NCBI RefSeq assembly: GCF_004145405.1
Contig: NZ_SELQ01000005.1
Coordinates: forward strand, 1-64,000
Reading direction: 5' to 3'
From: Salipiger sp. IMCC34102
GTDB lineage: Bacteria > Pseudomonadota > Alphaproteobacteria > Rhodobacterales > Rhodobacteraceae
Length of the DNA stretch: 64,000 bases
Below are positions 55,610 to 64,000 of the stretch, one piece after another. The notes beneath the pieces were generated by a model. That model searched no databases. It was not told the DNA's origin and saw nothing but the letters and a program-made list of their open reading frames with translations. The first letter of the stretch is position 1, and each line of letters starts with the position of its first letter. Both the position numbers and the translations under genes were made by a program.

Positions 55610-55869
55610 TGCGAGCGCAAGGCCTCGATGAGCGCGTCCTTGTCCATGCCCGAGCGCCCCTCGATCCCGATTTCCTGCGCGCGCGCGTAAAGGTCGTCCT
55701 TCGTCCACTCCTCGTAGGGCGGGGCCTTGCCGCCCTTGGTCGAGGGGTCCATGTCCTCGTTGGCCTGCGCGTTCGAAATTCGCGCCGCCTTCTCCTTCGA
55801 CATGCCCTCGTCGCGCAAGGCCTCGAAGGCTTCGTCGTCCTTGATGCTGGGTCCGTGATCCTTGGTCAT
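55606..55869 (-). CDS. Small acidic protein with Rho-N/SAP-like C-terminus
   Basis: I chose ATG at 55869 (MTKDHGPSIKDDEAFEALRD), preceded by AGGAGAG. The 87-aa protein has an N-terminal helical half (EGMSKEKAARISNAQANEDM). A C-terminal half like Rho-termination-factor-N or SAP motifs follows (PYEEWTKDDLYARAQEIGIE; MDKDALIEALRSH), which usually binds nucleic acid. Members occur as stress-related small proteins in many proteobacteria. It overlaps the next gene's start region. Confidence 0.82.
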   Translation of the reverse strand: MTKDHGPSIKDDEAFEALRDEGMSKEKAARISNAQANEDMDPSTKGGKAPPYEEWTKDDLYARAQEIGIEGRSGMDKDALIEALRSH

Positions 55870-55919
55870 CGCACTCTCCTTTCGGGCGCAACGACGCATC
55901 CGCGAGCGCGGTTCCCCCG

Positions 55920-55950
55920 TTCATCTGGCCAGGTAAACTCCGGGGGGAGT
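55920..55950 (-). repeat. Dispersed intergenic repeat, TTTAT-type, divergent copy
   Basis: On the minus strand it reads CCCCCCGGAGTTTACCTGG then CCAGATGAA. It lies between the Rho-N-like gene and pccB. Confidence 0.7.
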
Positions 55951-56006
55951 CCGCCACCAGCGGACGGGGGGCTGGCCCCCCTGCCCCGATTGCCCGAGGC
56001 GCTGCG

Positions 56007-57533
56007 TCAGAGCGGGATGTTGTCATGCTTCTTCCACGGGTTGGTCAGCTGCTTGCCCCGCAGCGAGGCGAAGGCCCGGCACACCCGCCGCCGGGTCGCA
56101 CGCGGCATGATGACCTCGTCCACGAACCCCTTGGAGGCGGCGACGAAGGGATTGGCGAAGCGCTCCTCGTAGGCGCCGGCGAGCGTCGCGATCTCCTCCG
56201 CGGATTTGCCGCGGTGGATGATCTCGGTGGCCCCCTTGGCGCCCATGACGGCAATCTCTGCCGTGGGCCAGGCGTAGTTGAAGTCACCCCGTAGGTGCTT
56301 GGAGGCCATCACGTCGTAGGCCCCGCCGTAGGCCTTGCGGGTGATGACCGTGACCTTGGGCACCGTCGCCTCACCGTAGGCGAACAAGAGTTTCGCCCCG
56401 TGCTTGATGACGCCGCCGTATTCCTGGGCCGTTCCGGGCAGGAAGCCGGGGACGTCGACGAGGGTCAGGATCGGGATCTCGAAGGCGTCGCAGAACCGCA
56501 CGAAGCGCGCGGCCTTGCGGCTGGAGTCGATGTCCAGCACCCCCGCCAGCACCATCGGCTGGTTCGCCACGACGCCGATGGTCTGCCCTTCGAGCCGGAT
56601 GAAACCGGTCAGGATATTGCCCGCGTAGTCCTTTTGTATCTCGTAGAAGTCGCCCTCGTCCGCGACCTTCAGGATCAGCTCCTTCATGTCGTAGGGGGCG
56701 TTGGCACTGGCCGGGATCAGCGTGTCGAGGCTGTCCTCGATCCGGGCCACGTCGTCGAAGAATGGTCGCGTGGGCGCCTTCTGACGGTTGTTCAGCGGCA
56801 GGAAATCGAAGAGGCGGCGGCATTCGGCGATGGCCTCGACATCGTTGTCGAAGGCGGCATCGGCGACGCCGGATTTCTTGGTGTGGGTGGAGGCCCCCCC
56901 CAGTTCCTCGGCGGTGACGACCTCGTTGGTGACGGTCTTGACCACGTCGGGGCCGGTCACGAACATGTAGGAGGTGTCGCGCACCATGAAGATGAAGTCC
57001 GTCATGGCGGGCGAATAGACCGCCCCGCCCGCGCAGGGTCCCATGATCAGGCTGATCTGCGGGACCACGCCGCTGGCCAGGACATTGCGCTGGAAGACTT
57101 CCGCATAGCCCGCGAGGCTCGCCACGCCCTCCTGGATGCGCGCGCCGCCCGAATCGTTGATCCCGATCACCGGCGCGCCGTTCTGGATCGCCATGTCCAT
57201 GATCTTGCAGATCTTCTGGGCGTGGGTTTCCGACAGCGACCCGCCGAAGACGGTGAAATCCTGGCTGAAGACGTAGACCATCCGCCCGTTGATCGTTCCC
57301 CAGCCGGTGACGACGCCATCGCCCAGCGGCTGGTTGTCCTGCATCCCGAAATCGACCGCGCGATGGGTGACGAAGGCGTCGAACTCCTCGAACGAGCCGT
57401 CGTCCAGCAGCAGTTCGATCCGTTCGCGCGCGGTCAGCTTGCCCTTGGCGTGCTGCGCGTCGATCCGCGCCTGCCCCCCGCCCAGCCGGGCCTCGGCACG
57501 GCGGGCCTCGAGCGCTTCGATATGGTCTTTCAT
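56007..57533 (-). CDS. pccB: Propionyl-CoA carboxylase, carboxyltransferase (β) subunit
   Basis: The subunit of about 508 aa transfers carboxyl from biotin to propionyl-CoA, giving methylmalonyl-CoA. ATG 57533 is used; the codon before it is also ATG. Visible carboxyltransferase blocks are [80 protein letters not shown] and [33 protein letters not shown] marks the C-terminal half. With pccA and the mutase it forms the propionate route; the genes are on the same strand but not contiguous. Confidence 0.96.
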   Translation of the reverse strand: MKDHIEALEARRAEARLGGGQARIDAQHAKGKLTARERIELLLDDGSFEEFDAFVTHRAVDFGMQDNQPLGDGVVTGWGTINGRMVYVFSQDFTVFGGSLSETHAQKICKIMDMAIQNGAPVIGINDSGGARIQEGVASLAGYAEVFQRNVLASGVVPQISLIMGPCAGGAVYSPAMTDFIFMVRDTSYMFVTGPDVVKTVTNEVVTAEELGGASTHTKKSGVADAAFDNDVEAIAECRRLFDFLPLNNRQKAPTRPFFDDVARIEDSLDTLIPASANAPYDMKELILKVADEGDFYEIQKDYAGNILTGFIRLEGQTIGVVANQPMVLAGVLDIDSSRKAARFVRFCDAFEIPILTLVDVPGFLPGTAQEYGGVIKHGAKLLFAYGEATVPKVTVITRKAYGGAYDVMASKHLRGDFNYAWPTAEIAVMGAKGATEIIHRGKSAEEIATLAGAYEERFANPFVAASKGFVDEVIMPRATRRRVCRAFASLRGKQLTNPWKKHDNIPL

Positions 57534-57710
57534 CATGCCTCCTCGCGCGGACCCGAAGATCGAGGGTCGGTTGTCGCACCTTAGTCATGCGGAAATTCAA
57601 GCGAAAGACCGCCTGCGCAATTTTCCGTCCCCCTGCCCCAGCGTTCCGACATTTTGGTTTGCCCGCGATGGGCGCTGGACTTCCCCGCGCAGGGGCATAG
57701 CCTGCGCGCC

Positions 57711-58928
57711 ATGTCAGACTTTCCCAAGGCGCGGTTCGGCGACCGCAGCACGCCCCCGCATATCGTGACCCTGACGCTGCTGGCCGGCGTGTCGGCGTTG
57801 AACATGTCGATCTTCCTGCCCTCCCTCACCCGCATGGCCGAGGATTTCGGCACCGACTACGCGACGGTGCAATTCGCCATCTCGGGCTACCTCGCGGCCA
57901 CGGCGCTGCTGCAGGTGGTCGTGGGACCGCTGTCGGACCGCTACGGCCGCCGCAAGGTGGTGATGGGGGCGCTTTCGGTCTTCATGGTGGCCACGCTGGG
58001 CTGCTATCTGGCCACCAACGTCACGGTCTTCCTGGCCTTCCGCATCCTGCAGGCCGCCGTCGCCACCGGGATCGTGCTCAGCCGCGCCATCGTCCGCGAC
58101 CTCTTCCCGCCGGAGCGGTCGGCCTCGATGATCGGCTACGTCACCATGGGCATGGCGCTCATCCCGATGATCGGCCCCACCATCGGCGGCACGCTGGACG
58201 AGCTCTTCGGCTGGCGATCCTCCTTCCTGTTCCTGATGGCGGCGGGCGGGCTGGTGCTGACGCTCTGCTGGGCCGACCAGGGAGAGACCGTGCGCGGCGG
58301 CGGCACCTCGTTCAAGGCACAGGTGGCGAACTATCCGGCCCTGCTGACGGCCCCGCGCTTCTGGGGCTACGCGCTCTGCGCGGCCTTCGCGTCGGGGTCG
58401 TTCTTCGCCTTCCTCGGCGGGGCCTCCTACGTGGCCGACTACGTCTTCGGCCTGACCCCGTTCCAGAGCGGGCTGGCCCTTGGCGCGCCCGCCATCGGCT
58501 ACGCGGTGGGCAATGGGATTTCGGGCCGCTTTTCGGAACGCGTGGGACTGAACCCGATGATCCTGTGGGGCTGTATTCTGGCCTTCGCGGGGATGGGGCT
58601 GTCGCTGCTGCTGGCGCTGGCGGGACTGCAGGATCCGCTGGTCTTCTTCGGGCTCTGCACCTTTCTGGGGCTCGGCAACGGGATGACCATGCCCAACGCC
58701 ACAGCGGGCCTTCTGTCGGTGCGACCGCGCCTGGCGGGCACCGCGAGCGGTCTCGGCGGCGCGCTGATGATCGGTGGCGGGGCGGCGCTCAGCCAGCTCG
58801 CGGGCGTCCTCCTGGAGGGCGCGCAGACCGCGATCTCGCTTCAGGCGCTGATGTGCGCCAGCGGCCTGGGGTCAATCGCCGCCGTGGCCTTCGTGATGTG
58901 GCGGGAACGCAGGCTGGTCATCGCCTGA
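57711..58928 (+). CDS. MFS drug-resistance transporter, Bcr/CflA type
   Basis: The 405-aa protein starts at ATG 57711 (MSDFPKARFGDRSTPPHIVT) and has 12 hydrophobic helices. The MFS motif A is GPLSDRYGRRKVVMGALSVF, and Bcr/CflA-like features are MSIFLPSLTRMAEDFGTDYA, AIVRDLFPPERSASMIGYVT and GPTIGGTLDELFGWRSSFLF. Such pumps expel drugs or metabolites; the substrate is unknown. It diverges from pccB. Confidence 0.9.
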   Translation: MSDFPKARFGDRSTPPHIVTLTLLAGVSALNMSIFLPSLTRMAEDFGTDYATVQFAISGYLAATALLQVVVGPLSDRYGRRKVVMGALSVFMVATLGCYLATNVTVFLAFRILQAAVATGIVLSRAIVRDLFPPERSASMIGYVTMGMALIPMIGPTIGGTLDELFGWRSSFLFLMAAGGLVLTLCWADQGETVRGGGTSFKAQVANYPALLTAPRFWGYALCAAFASGSFFAFLGGASYVADYVFGLTPFQSGLALGAPAIGYAVGNGISGRFSERVGLNPMILWGCILAFAGMGLSLLLALAGLQDPLVFFGLCTFLGLGNGMTMPNATAGLLSVRPRLAGTASGLGGALMIGGGAALSQLAGVLLEGAQTAISLQALMCASGLGSIAAVAFVMWRERRLVIA

Positions 58929-59037
58929 GCTCGGCACAGCGCGGCCAGCCTCGGCTTGGTCGAGGTCCCTCGCCACTGCCGTCCGCGCGAACGCCGCCGC
59001 GGCCCGGCCAGGCGCACCGCGAGGAAGCCTTCGGTCC

Positions 59038-60696
59038 CTACCGTTGGCTCGTCGCCCAGGCAGGGTGGATCCAGGGCTGCTCGTTCGCGCGGGCGAGCGG
59101 GGCGCGGCCCAGGATATGATCCGAGGCCTTTTCCCCCACCATGATGGACGGCGCGTTGAGGTTGCCGTTGGTGATCCGCGGAAAGATCGAGCTGTCGGCG
59201 ACCCGCAGCCCCTCGACCCCGATCACGCGGCATTCGGGGTCTACCACGGCCATGGGATCGTCCACGGCCCCCATCTTGCAGGTGCCGCAGGGATGATAGG
59301 CGCTTTCCGCGTGCTCCCGGATGAAGGCATCCAGCTCGTCGTCAGACTGGACCGCCGCGCCGGGCTGAATCTCGTGCCCGCGGAACGGGGCGAAGGCCTC
59401 CTGCGCGAAGATCTCGCGCGTGAGGCGAATACAGGTGCGGAAATCCTCCCAGTCCTGCGGATGGGACATATAGTTGAAGAGGATATGCGGCGCCTCCGCC
59501 GGATCGGCGCTGGCCAGCGTCACGGCCCCGCGCGAGGGCGAGCGCATGGGGCCGACATGCGCCTGGAAGCCGTGGCCTTCGGCGGCCACCTTGCCGTCGT
59601 AGCGAATCGCCAGCGGCAGGAAATGGAACTGGATGTCGGGATACTCGACCCCCGGCCCGGAGCGCACGAAGGCCGCGCTTTCGAACTGGTTCGAGGTGCC
59701 CAAGCCCCGCTTGCCGAAAAGCCATTGCGCGCCGATGATCGCCTTCCACATGAGCTTCCAGTAGGTGAAGAGGCTCACGGGCTGGGTGGCGGCCTGCTGG
59801 ATATAAAGCTCCAGGTGGTCCTGCAGGTTCTGGCCCACGCCGGCACGGTCCGCCACCACGTCGATGCCGTGTTGGGCCAGATGGGCGGCCGGTCCGATGC
59901 CGGACAGCATCAGCAGCTTGGGCGAGTTGATCGAGGAGGCCGCGACGATGACCTCCTTGCCGGCGTGGATCACCTCGCGCACGCCCTTGCGGTCGACCTC
60001 GACCCCGGTGGCGCGCCCCTCCGCGATGACGATGCGGCGGGCGAAGGCGCGGATCAGGGTGCACTCGGGCCGCTTCAGCGCGGGGCGCAGGTAGGCGTTG
60101 GCCGCCGACCAGCGCCGCCCGAGGTGGATCGTCGCGTCGAAGGGGCCGAACCCTTCCTGCTGTTCGCCATTGTAGTCGTCGGTGGTGGGATAGCCCGCCT
60201 GGCGTCCGGCCTCGACGAAGGCGCGCACGAGCGGGTTGCGGCGCGGGCCGCGGCTGACGTGCAGCGGTCCGTCGGTGCCGCGCCATTCGGGATCGCCGCC
60301 GTGCAGCCCGGCATGCCAATGCTCCATCCGCTTGTAGTAGGGCAGCACGTCGGCATAGGCCCAGCCGCGCGCGCCGGTTTCCTCCCAATGGTCGAAGTCG
60401 CGGGCGTGGCCGCGCACGTAGACCATGCCGTTGATCGACGACGACCCGCCGATCACCTTGCCCCGCGGCGTCGCCAGGCGCCGTCCGCCCAGGTGCGGCT
60501 CTGCCTGGGTGGAATAGCCCCAGTCGTAGGCCTTCATGTTCATCGGATAGGACAGCGCCGCCGGCATCTGGATGAGCGGCCCCGCGTCGGACCCGCCGTG
60601 CTCGATGACGATGACGGACTTGCCCGCCTCCGACAGGCGGTAGGCCATGGCGCAGCCCGCGCTGCCCGCGCCGACGATGACGTAGTCGGCCTGCAT
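59038..60696 (-). CDS. betA: Choline dehydrogenase (GMC oxidoreductase)
   Basis: The 552-aa FAD enzyme oxidises choline to betaine aldehyde, usually membrane-associated. Signatures are the FAD loop [20 protein letters not shown], the GMC box [40 protein letters not shown] and the active-site region [20 protein letters not shown] with catalytic His, then [20 protein letters not shown]. It is the last gene of betI-betC-betB-betA; its ATG overlaps the betB stop by one base. Confidence 0.96.
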   Translation of the reverse strand: MQADYVIVGAGSAGCAMAYRLSEAGKSVIVIEHGGSDAGPLIQMPAALSYPMNMKAYDWGYSTQAEPHLGGRRLATPRGKVIGGSSSINGMVYVRGHARDFDHWEETGARGWAYADVLPYYKRMEHWHAGLHGGDPEWRGTDGPLHVSRGPRRNPLVRAFVEAGRQAGYPTTDDYNGEQQEGFGPFDATIHLGRRWSAANAYLRPALKRPECTLIRAFARRIVIAEGRATGVEVDRKGVREVIHAGKEVIVAASSINSPKLLMLSGIGPAAHLAQHGIDVVADRAGVGQNLQDHLELYIQQAATQPVSLFTYWKLMWKAIIGAQWLFGKRGLGTSNQFESAAFVRSGPGVEYPDIQFHFLPLAIRYDGKVAAEGHGFQAHVGPMRSPSRGAVTLASADPAEAPHILFNYMSHPQDWEDFRTCIRLTREIFAQEAFAPFRGHEIQPGAAVQSDDELDAFIREHAESAYHPCGTCKMGAVDDPMAVVDPECRVIGVEGLRVADSSIFPRITNGNLNAPSIMVGEKASDHILGRAPLARANEQPWIHPAWATSQR

Positions 60697-62150
60697 CAGA
60701 ACGGCGCCTCCACCGGGGTCATGGCGACGTAGACGCCCTTGAGCTGGCTGTAGTGCTCGATCGCGGCCTTCGAGTTCTCTCGCCCCACGCCGGACATCTT
60801 CATGCCGCCGAAGGGTGCCTCGACAGGAGAGAGGTTGTGGGTGTTGATGTAGCAGGTTCCCGCCTGAAAGCCCGCGGCCATGCGGTGCGCGCGCGCGAGG
60901 TCTTTCGTGAAGACCGACGCCGCGAGGCCGAAGGGCGTGTCGTTGGCCCGGCGCAGCGCCTCCTCCTCGGTGTCGAAGGTCAGGACCGACATGACGGGGC
61001 CGAAGATTTCGTCCCGCGCGATGCTCATCTCGTCGGTGACGTCGGCGAAGACGGTGGGGTCCAGGAAGAACCCGTCGCGGTCGGGCCGCGTGCCGCCGTG
61101 CACCAGCCGCGCGCCTTCCTCGATCCCCTTGGCGATGAAGCCTTCGACGATCTCGCGCTGGCGGGCGCTGACCATGGGGCCGAAGGTCGTCTCCATCTCC
61201 ATCGGATCGCCCATGACGGCGTTCCCCAACCGCTCGGTCAGCCGGTCGAGGAACCGATCCACCAGGCCGCGCTGCACGAAGACGCGCGTCCCGTTCGAGC
61301 AGACCTGCCCCGACGAATAGAAATTCCCCAAAATCGCGCCGCCCACGGCATCGTCGAGATCGGCGTCCTCGAAGACCACCTGCGGGGACTTGCCACCCAG
61401 TTCCATCGTCACGTGCCGCAACCCTTCCGCGGCGGCGGCATAGACCTTCTGGCCCGTGGGCACGGACCCGGTGAGCGAGACCTTCGCGACCCGCGGATCG
61501 GTGGTGAGCGCGGCGCCCACCTCACCCATGCCCTGCACCACGTTGAAGACCCCCGGCGGCGCGCCCGCCTCGATCAGGATCTCGGCCACCTTCAAGGCGC
61601 AAAGCGGCGTGGTCTCGGACGGCTTGAAGACCATGGTGTTGCCGCAGGCGAGCGCCGGGGCGGCCTTCCAGCAGGCGATCTGGGTGGGATAGTTCCAGGC
61701 GCCTATGCCGACGCAGACGCCCAGCGCCTCGCGTCGTGCGTAGACGAAATCGCCGCCGCCCAGCTGGATATGCTCGCCCGTCAGGGTGGCCGCGAGACCG
61801 CCGAAGTATTCCAGCGCATCGGCACCGGAGGTCGCGTCGGCCACGATCGTCTCCGACAGGGGTTTGCCGGTATCAAAGGTCTCGAGCACGGAAAGATCGT
61901 GATTGCGCGTGCGCATGATGTCGGCGGCGCGGCGCAGGATCCGGCCCCGCTCGGTCCCGGACAGGGCCGCCCACTCCGCCTGTGCCGCCTTGGCCGAGGC
62001 GATGGCCTTCTCCACGATCCCGGGTGTCGCTGCATGGACCGTTGCAATGGTCTCGCCGGTATAGGCGTAGATCACGGGGATCGGCGTGCCCGTCGTGTCC
62101 TCGACGTAGGCGCCGTCGATGAAATGGCTGGCGGTGGGTTGGGTGTCCAT
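60696..62150 (-). CDS. betB: Betaine-aldehyde dehydrogenase
   Basis: The 484-aa enzyme oxidises betaine aldehyde to glycine betaine with NAD(P). ATG 62150 ([20 protein letters not shown]) is chosen. It has the ALDH motifs [32 protein letters not shown], the catalytic Glu in [13 protein letters not shown] (about 248) and Cys in [14 protein letters not shown] (about 284), then [14 protein letters not shown] and [16 protein letters not shown]. It lies between betC and betA. Two repeat elements lie in the 125-base gap from betC. Confidence 0.96.
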   Translation of the reverse strand: MDTQPTASHFIDGAYVEDTTGTPIPVIYAYTGETIATVHAATPGIVEKAIASAKAAQAEWAALSGTERGRILRRAADIMRTRNHDLSVLETFDTGKPLSETIVADATSGADALEYFGGLAATLTGEHIQLGGGDFVYARREALGVCVGIGAWNYPTQIACWKAAPALACGNTMVFKPSETTPLCALKVAEILIEAGAPPGVFNVVQGMGEVGAALTTDPRVAKVSLTGSVPTGQKVYAAAAEGLRHVTMELGGKSPQVVFEDADLDDAVGGAILGNFYSSGQVCSNGTRVFVQRGLVDRFLDRLTERLGNAVMGDPMEMETTFGPMVSARQREIVEGFIAKGIEEGARLVHGGTRPDRDGFFLDPTVFADVTDEMSIARDEIFGPVMSVLTFDTEEEALRRANDTPFGLAASVFTKDLARAHRMAAGFQAGTCYINTHNLSPVEAPFGGMKMSGVGRENSKAAIEHYSQLKGVYVAMTPVEAPF

Positions 62151-62157
62151 CGTGGGA

Positions 62158-62186
62158 GCCTCCGGCGGGCGTATTCGGGAAAAAAG
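62158..62186 (+). repeat. Dispersed intergenic repeat, GTATTCGGGAAAA type
   Basis: It reads GCCTCCGGCGGGCGTATTC then GGGAAAAAAGC. It shares its first part with the TTTAT-type repeat but has a different tail; similar elements recur between genes in Rhodobacteraceae genomes, to my recollection. Confidence 0.65.
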
Positions 62187-62238
62187 CGAGGGGTTGGGCG
62201 TCGTGATCGGATGGGCGGTGCGTGTGGAGAGCGCGGGA

Positions 62239-62270
62239 GCCTCCGGCGGGAGTTTATTCCGCCAGATGAA
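62239..62270 (+). repeat. Dispersed intergenic repeat, TTTAT...CCAGATGAA type
   Basis: It reads GCCTCCGGCGGGAGTTTATT then CCGCCAGATGAA, just after the betC stop codon (62276 on the minus strand) and 50 bases from the second type. Confidence 0.8.
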
Positions 62271-62275
62271 GCGGA

Positions 62276-63781
62276 TCAGTCCTTCGGCGCGCGTTGCGCC
62301 TCTTCGAGGACGTTGAGGTCCATGTGGTTGCGCATGTAGCGTTCCGAGGCGAGCTGGAGTGGCTGGTAGTCCCAAGGATAGTAGGCGCCGTTGCGCAAGG
62401 CCTCATAGACGACCCACCGGCTGGCCTGGGAGTGGCGGACGTCGGCATCGAAGCGGTCCAGGTCCCAGCGGACGGCGGCCTGTTGCCGCAGGTCGGCCAG
62501 GGTGTCGGCGTGGGCCGGGTCGGCCGCGAGGTCGGTCAGTTCGTGCGGATCGGCCTCGAGGTCGAAGAGCTGTTCGGGGTCTGCGAGGCAGTTGGTGTAT
62601 TTCCACCGGCCGGTGCGCAGCCCCACCAGCGGGGTGATCGACCCTTCGGCGGCGTATTCCATCGTTACGGGATCGGTCCGCGTCACCCCCTGCCCCTGCG
62701 GGACGAGGCTGTGGCCTTCGGTCCAGGGCGCGACCTCGGACATGTCGACGCCGGCGAGGTCGCACAGCGTCGGGCAGACGTCGATCGTGCTCACCGGTTC
62801 GGTCACGAGGCCCGGTTCCATCTGCGGCGCGGCCACCATGAGCGGCACGCGGGACGAGCCGTCGTAGAAGCTCATCTTGAACCAGAGCCCCCGGGCCCCC
62901 AGCATGTCGCCGTGATCCGAGACGAAGAGGATGATGGGATCCTGCTTCGTATCCTCCAGCGTCTGCAGGATCGCGCCGATCTTGTCGTCGAGGTAGGAGA
63001 TATTGGCGAAATAGGCCCGGCGGGCGGTGCGGATGTGGTCCTCGGTGATGTCGAAGTTGCTGCGGTCGTTGGCATCGAGGATGCGCTGGCTGTGGGGATC
63101 CTGATCCTCGTAGGGGATCGGGCCGACCTGCGGCAGAAGATGGTCGCACTCCTCGTAGAGGTCCCAGTACTTCTTGCGCGCGACGTAAGGATCGTGCGGG
63201 TGGGTGAAGCTGACCGTCAGGCACCAGGGCCGCGGGTCCTGTTTGCGTGCGTAGTCGTAGATCTTGCGCGTCGCGTGGTAGGCGACCTCGTCGTCGTATT
63301 CCATCTGGTTGGTGATCTCGGCGGTGCCGGCCCCCGTCACGGACCCCATGTTGTGATACCACCAGTCGATCCGCTCGCCGGGCTTGCGGTAGTCCGGCGT
63401 CCAGCCGAAGTCGGCGGGATAGATGTCGGTGGTCAGCCGCTCCTCGAACCCGTGGAGCTGGTCGGGGCCGACGAAGTGCATCTTGCCCGAAAGTGCGGTC
63501 TGGTAGCCCGCGCGGCGCAGGTGGTGCGCGTAGGTCGGCAAGGCAGAGGAGAACTCGGCCGCGTTGTCGTAGACCCGCGTGAGGCTGGGCAACTGGCCTG
63601 TCATGAAGGACGCGCGCGCGGGCGCACACAGCGGCGAGGCGGTGTAGCTGTTGGCGAACCGGGTCGAACGCGCGGCCAGCTTCTTGAGGTTCGGCGCGTG
63701 CAACCAGTCCACCGGCCCGTCGGGGAACAGAGTCCCGTTGAGCTGGTCGACCATCAGGATGAGGATGTCGGGCTGGGTCAT
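62276..63781 (-). CDS. betC: Choline sulfatase
   Basis: The 501-aa type I sulfatase hydrolyses choline-O-sulfate to choline and sulfate. The formylglycine site is [18 protein letters not shown], with Cys at about 51 in C-x-P-x-R. Metal-binding residues begin [18 protein letters not shown], and later [20 protein letters not shown] carries DH. The C-terminal block [20 protein letters not shown] is a choline-sulfatase feature. Its ATG overlaps the betI stop (ATGA). Confidence 0.96.
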   Translation of the reverse strand: MTQPDILILMVDQLNGTLFPDGPVDWLHAPNLKKLAARSTRFANSYTASPLCAPARASFMTGQLPSLTRVYDNAAEFSSALPTYAHHLRRAGYQTALSGKMHFVGPDQLHGFEERLTTDIYPADFGWTPDYRKPGERIDWWYHNMGSVTGAGTAEITNQMEYDDEVAYHATRKIYDYARKQDPRPWCLTVSFTHPHDPYVARKKYWDLYEECDHLLPQVGPIPYEDQDPHSQRILDANDRSNFDITEDHIRTARRAYFANISYLDDKIGAILQTLEDTKQDPIILFVSDHGDMLGARGLWFKMSFYDGSSRVPLMVAAPQMEPGLVTEPVSTIDVCPTLCDLAGVDMSEVAPWTEGHSLVPQGQGVTRTDPVTMEYAAEGSITPLVGLRTGRWKYTNCLADPEQLFDLEADPHELTDLAADPAHADTLADLRQQAAVRWDLDRFDADVRHSQASRWVVYEALRNGAYYPWDYQPLQLASERYMRNHMDLNVLEEAQRAPKD

Positions 63782-64000
63782 GACTGGCCTCTGAGCGAGT
63801 GAAGGACCGAAAGAACGCGCGCCGTCCCCCCGGGGACATGACCGAAGGCCATGGCAAGGTAGGTACCGTCGATGAGCGCGGCGAGCGTCTCGGCGGCCGC
63901 GCGCGGATCGTCGACCTGCCCGCGCAGGGCATGGGTCAGCGTGCTGCGCAATCGCCGCTGGTAGATCCGCAAGAGCCGCAGCGCAGGCGGGCTGGTGTGC
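63778..64000 (-). CDS. betI: BetI, TetR-family repressor of the bet operon, C-terminal fragment
   Basis: About 73 C-terminal residues are visible; the DNA-binding N-terminus lies outside the window. IYQRRLRSTLTHALRGQVDD, AETLAALIDGTYLAMAFGHV and [10 protein letters not shown] resemble the ligand-binding end of BetI. The overlap with betC (ATGA) and the bet operon downstream make the identity secure. BetI represses the operon and is relieved by choline. Confidence 0.88.
   Translation of the reverse strand, partial: HTSPPALRLLRIYQRRLRSTLTHALRGQVDDPRAAAETLAALIDGTYLAMAFGHVPGGTARVLSVLHSLRGQS

Overview
The window is a GC-rich stretch of an alphaproteobacterial chromosome, most probably a Rhodobacteraceae (Roseobacter-group) bacterium. 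The gene content and order suggest this: a betI-betC-betB-betA choline-sulfate operon, a propionyl-CoA carboxylase/methylmalonyl-CoA mutase block with small alphaproteobacterial genes between pccA and pccB, hdaA-ppk1-ppx, hflK-hflC-degP, purA with a DUF2842 gene, secG-pyrG, and cobS/cobT. This is inferred from content; no species is claimed.

Positions 1 to about 5470 are accessory DNA. The left edge is the end of an IS3-family element. It is followed by a gene-poor stretch, a replication-like cassette on the minus strand (an HTH protein whose reading frame breaks at two adjacent palindromes, then a 225-aa protein), an AlpA-type excisionase regulator with its own terminator, two overlapping small unknown genes diverging from an XRE repressor over a pair of direct repeats, and a P4-type tyrosine integrase broken by an in-frame amber stop. 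This looks like one end of a decaying integrative island; its other end lies outside the window.

From about 5.7 kb onward the genes look like core chromosome. In order: a DxD glycosyltransferase-like protein, a VOC protein, a DUF421 membrane protein, metY, a SIMPL protein, a 1143-aa Pro/Ala-rich membrane protein with GspL/PilM-like and PilP/GspC-like ends, a CPA2 cation/proton antiporter, a lipoprotein, a 2Fe-2S ferredoxin, divergent cobS and cobT, degP, hflC-hflK, gor, a Tat-exported SDR, rpiA, a type III PKS/ICMT-like pair, a DMT transporter, thiN, a 919-aa acidic protein, DUF2842-purA, secG, pyrG, a Ca/Na antiporter, an OmpV/MipA protein, rlmJ, a TerB protein, a DUF2937 protein, proS, an AI-2E-family permease, hdaA, ppk1, ppx, a small exported protein and a TerB-DnaJ protein.

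The right part (49-58 kb) carries the propionyl-CoA route to succinyl-CoA (pccA, pccB, B12-dependent mutase), which fits functionally with the cobalamin genes at 17 kb. The end of the window is the glycine-betaine pathway: choline sulfate to choline (betC), to betaine aldehyde (betA), to glycine betaine (betB), under a BetI repressor cut by the window edge. Five short intergenic repeats of two related types (CTCCGGCGGG followed by a TTTAT...CCAGATGAA or a GTATTCGGGAAAA tail) are scattered through the core region. No tRNA, rRNA or CRISPR array was found. The most unusual items are the decaying island and its frame-break palindromes, the 1143-aa fusion-like protein, the periplasmic SDR, and the large disordered proteins.
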